The notes under the pieces: generated by a model
Database searches by the model: none
Seen by the model: only the letters and a program-made list of their open reading frames with translations
What the model was told of the DNA's origin: nothing
Shown: positions 6,645 through 8,498 of the stretch, one piece after another
Layout: each line of letters opens with the position of its first letter
Numbering within the stretch: position 1 is the stretch's first letter
Translations under genes and position numbers: made by a program
NCBI GenBank assembly: GCA_012798275.1
Contig: JAAZNO010000379.1
Span: 1-8,498 of the forward strand
Origin: Chloroflexota bacterium
GTDB taxonomy: Bacteria; Chloroflexota; Anaerolineae; B4-G1; SLSP01
Reading direction: 5' to 3'
Length of the DNA stretch: 8,498 bases

Positions 6645-8045
6645 ATGGCTAAGATTGTCGCTGTCACATCGTGCCCGACGGGCATCGCCCACACCTTCAT
6701 GGCGGCGGAAGGGTTGGAACAGGGTAGCAAAGCGCTGGGCCACACCATCAAGGTTGAGACCCAGGGGTCCGTTGGTTCACAGAACGCCCTGACCGCCGAG
6801 GAAATTGCCGCCGCCGACCTGGTGATCATCGCGGCGGACACCAAAGTGGACATGACGCGCTTCGCCGGCAAGCGGGTCTATCAGACCAGCACCAATGCCG
6901 CCATTAACAACGGCCAGGCCGTCGTCTCCACAGCCCTGGAGCAGGCCAAAGTCTTCGGGGCGGCTGCCCCTAAAGAGGAGCTCGCGGATTCCGTGGCCAA
7001 GATCAAAGAGGAACGCAGCGCCTCGCGCACCGGTCCCTACAAGCATTTGATGACGGGTGTCTCGTACATGTTGCCCTTCGTGGTCGCGGGCGGCCTGCTC
7101 ATCGCCCTGGGGTTTGCCTTTGGCGGCATCTACGTCGGCGACAAGGAAAACACCCTGGGATGGGCCTTGTTCCAGACCGGCGCGCAGGGCGGCTTTGCGC
7201 TGATGGTGCCGATCCTCGCCGGTTACATCGCCTACTCCATCGCTGACCGCCCCGGCCTGGTGCCCGGTATGATCGGCGGTATGCTGGCGGGCTTCACGGG
7301 CTCCGGCTTCCTGGGCGGCATCGCCGCCGGCTTCATCGCCGGTTACCTCACCGACTGGCTCAACAAGCACATCAAGCTGTCCAAGAACCTGGCGGGCCTC
7401 AAACCCATCCTGATCCTGCCCTTGCTGAGCTCCACCATCGTGGGCCTGCTGATGCTTTTCGTCATCGGCGCGCCGGTGAAGGCCCTGCTCGATGCGCTCA
7501 CCACGTGGCTGAGCGGCATGCAAGAAAGCAGCGCTGCCATCCTGGGCCTGCTCCTGGGCGCGATGATGGCCTTCGACATGGGCGGCCCGATCAACAAGGC
7601 GGCCTACACTTTTGCGGTGGGCCTGCTCGATAGCCAGATCTACATGCCGATGGCCGCCGTCATGGCGGCAGGGATGACGCCGCCCCTCGGGCTTGCCCTG
7701 GCGACCATGCTCTTCAAGAATCGCTTCACTGCGGCGGAAAAGGAGGCCGGCAAGGCGGCGGTAGTGTTGGGAATTTCCTTCATCACCGAAGGTGCAATTC
7801 CCTTTGCGGCAAAGGACCCCTTCCGCGTGATTCCCTCGATCATGGTTGGTTCAGGGGTCACCGGCGCGCTCTCGATGCTCTTCAAGGCGGAGCTGCGGGT
7901 CCCGCATGGCGGTATCTTTGTGCTGCCCATTCCCAACGCCGTCACCAACCTGGGCCCCTACCTCCTCTCCATCTTGATTGGCACGGCGGTTACGGTAGGG
8001 ATGCTCTCCCTGCTCAAGAAGCCCGTCACGGAAGACAACGCCTGA
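6645..8045 (+). CDS. fruA: PTS fructose-specific permease, EIIB-EIIC
   Basis: This inner-membrane permease (466 aa) takes up fructose and phosphorylates it to fructose-1-phosphate. Residues 1 to about 100 are EIIB, with phospho-acceptor Cys10 in [16 protein letters not shown] short charged linker leads to EIIC (about 128-466), with several hydrophobic membrane spans beginning at [23 protein letters not shown] carries the fructose-type motifs [12 protein letters not shown] (309-320) and [13 protein letters not shown] (380-392). Only one EIIB domain is present; E. coli FruA (about 563 aa) has a second, duplicated B' domain, which explains the shorter length. No EIIA is fused here, so the phosphate must come from FruB His62. 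The ATG at 6645 is chosen because GAGGAGGT (6632-6639) sits six bases upstream; a TTG five codons earlier lies in that same site. It is the last operon gene and is followed by a strong terminator. Confidence 0.95.
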   Translation: MAKIVAVTSCPTGIAHTFMAAEGLEQGSKALGHTIKVETQGSVGSQNALTAEEIAAADLVIIAADTKVDMTRFAGKRVYQTSTNAAINNGQAVVSTALEQAKVFGAAAPKEELADSVAKIKEERSASRTGPYKHLMTGVSYMLPFVVAGGLLIALGFAFGGIYVGDKENTLGWALFQTGAQGGFALMVPILAGYIAYSIADRPGLVPGMIGGMLAGFTGSGFLGGIAAGFIAGYLTDWLNKHIKLSKNLAGLKPILILPLLSSTIVGLLMLFVIGAPVKALLDALTTWLSGMQESSAAILGLLLGAMMAFDMGGPINKAAYTFAVGLLDSQIYMPMAAVMAAGMTPPLGLALATMLFKNRFTAAEKEAGKAAVVLGISFITEGAIPFAAKDPFRVIPSIMVGSGVTGALSMLFKAELRVPHGGIFVLPIPNAVTNLGPYLLSILIGTAVTVGMLSLLKKPVTEDNA

Positions 8046-8085
8046 TTCGGCTCAGGGCTGTCCCGGCAGCCCATCGCGTCTCTGG

Positions 8086-8129
8086 AAGCCTCACCGCAGC
8101 GGCATTCACATCGCTGCGGTGAGGCTTTT
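8086..8129 (+). terminator. Intrinsic terminator of the fruBKA operon
   Basis: A perfect 16-bp stem, AAGCCTCACCGCAGCG (8086-8101) with its complement (8112-8127), encloses a 10-base loop and runs into TTTTA. It begins 40 bases after the fruA stop codon and ends the operon transcript. Confidence 0.9.
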
Positions 8130-8193
8130 ATCCCCCAAGTTCTCTGTACTGGATCCTGCCGCGCTTGGATCTGGCATGGCGCAAGACAAGCCC

Positions 8194-8221
8194 TTGCTCA
8201 TTTTCCCCCTTTGCCTATACT
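8194..8221 (+). promoter_or_regulatory. Possible weak promoter after the fru operon
   Basis: TTGCTC (8194-8199, three of six consensus bases) and TATACT (8216-8221, five of six) are separated by 16 bases. The predicted start near 8228 would give a leader of about 65 bases before the small frame at 8292, containing the short palindrome AGGTG-GG-CACCT (8249-8260). Confidence 0.35.
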
Positions 8222-8291
8222 TACCCTGGCGAACGTGCGCAGGTGTGAAGGTGGGCACCTGGGCACAGGTTCTATTTTCTGAGGAGTTGAT

Positions 8292-8462
8292 ATGTTCCTG
8301 CGGCACATCACCGCGGATGAAAATGTAATGTGCGGTTATTGTTCAGCCTGGCGTCAGGTAGCTCGACGGCGATGGATAAACCTTTGTGAGCTGCAGCTTT
8401 TGCCCCTCCCCCTGCCCCCTCCCCGACGGCGCATACGCCGTCGGGGAGGGGGGAAAAAATAA
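8292..8462 (+). CDS. Possible small protein of 56 residues, function unknown
   Basis: ATG at 8292 is preceded by GAGGAG (8281-8286) at five bases, and a plausible promoter lies at 8194-8221. The frame stays open to TAA at 8460-8462. The first 36 residues include three cysteines (14, 17 and 32) and a CGYC segment. The rest is Pro/Arg/Gly-rich only because it crosses the palindrome at 8415-8452, so the C-terminus may be an accident of repeat insertion. I recognise no family. It could be a true small gene, a gene truncated by the repeat, or a chance frame. Confidence 0.25.
   Translation: MFLRHITADENVMCGYCSAWRQVARRRWINLCELQLLPLPLPPPRRRIRRRGGGKK
8415..8452. repeat. Perfect 17-bp GC-rich palindrome
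   Basis: CCCCCTCCCCGACGGCG (8415-8431) pairs exactly with 8436-8452 around the loop CATA. A C-rich tract (8403-8412) extends the left side. No T-run follows on the plus strand, where the flank is AAAAAATAA, so it is probably an intergenic palindromic repeat and not a standard terminator. Confidence 0.85.
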
Positions 8463-8467
8463 GGGGG

Positions 8468-8498
8468 TTTTGCAGGCGGGCTACGCCCGCCTGCAAAA
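8468..8498. repeat. Perfect 14-bp palindrome at the window end
   Basis: TTTTGCAGGCGGGC (8468-8481) pairs exactly with 8485-8498 around the loop TAC. It lies 15 bases after the previous palindrome, and the two look like neighbouring intergenic repeats of REP-like type. The symmetrical TTTT/AAAA ends could also serve as a terminator for genes beyond the window, but the plus-strand T-run is on the wrong side. Confidence 0.8.

Noticed and set aside
8119..8328. Plus-strand open frame of 69 codons after fruA
   Set aside because: It starts inside the terminator stem, has no Shine-Dalgarno site and overlaps the predicted promoter; the frame at 8292 has better signals.

Overview
The window is GC-rich bacterial DNA. 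It carries a complete fructose phosphotransferase (PTS) operon with its own LacI-family regulator, and next to it a sugar-type ABC ATPase and a tRNA-Leu gene. No plasmid, phage, transposase or CRISPR signal is visible. The style of the proteins, the stand-alone sugar ABC ATPase and the GC-rich perfect palindromes between genes fit a Chloroflexota (Anaerolineae/Caldilinea-like) chromosome. That placement is an inference from general impression, not from a marker gene.

Left part (1-1640): 315 bases without a recognisable gene, holding small palindromes and an 18-bp tandem repeat, precede a MalK/UgpC/MsmX-type ABC ATPase (316-1449). Its stop codon overlaps the -35 box of a near-perfect sigma-70 promoter for tRNA-Leu(GAG) (1486-1568). 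A strong intrinsic terminator (1597-1634) follows the tRNA and is the first one after the ATPase gene as well.

Middle (1640-3138): a LacI-family repressor gene on the minus strand (1777-2793) is divergent from the fructose operon. The 345-base gap between them holds two face-to-face sigma-70 promoters. Each has a LacI-type operator with a central CG in exactly the same register (spacer plus -10 box). A perfect 15-bp inverted repeat of unknown role lies between them.

Right part (3139-8130): fruB encodes an EIIA-HPr-EI fusion (822 aa), fruK a 1-phosphofructokinase that overlaps fruB by 4 bp (ATGA), and fruA an EIIB-EIIC permease (466 aa). The operon ends at a strong terminator (8086-8129). The phosphate relay is complete inside the window: PEP, EI His452, HPr His171, EIIA His62, EIIB Cys10 in FruA, and then fructose-1-phosphate made during import. 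FruK converts that to fructose-1,6-bisphosphate. The regulator is likely to sense a fructose phosphate, to repress its own gene and to repress the operon.

The last part (8130-8498) holds a possible small gene with a plausible promoter and Shine-Dalgarno site, and two perfect GC-rich palindromes. I do not see a clearly new system. The best leads are the mirrored operator/promoter architecture with its central inverted repeat, the tRNA that may form the 3' end of the ATPase mRNA, an orphan Shine-Dalgarno site before fruA, and a coding-like fragment between the tRNA and the regulator.
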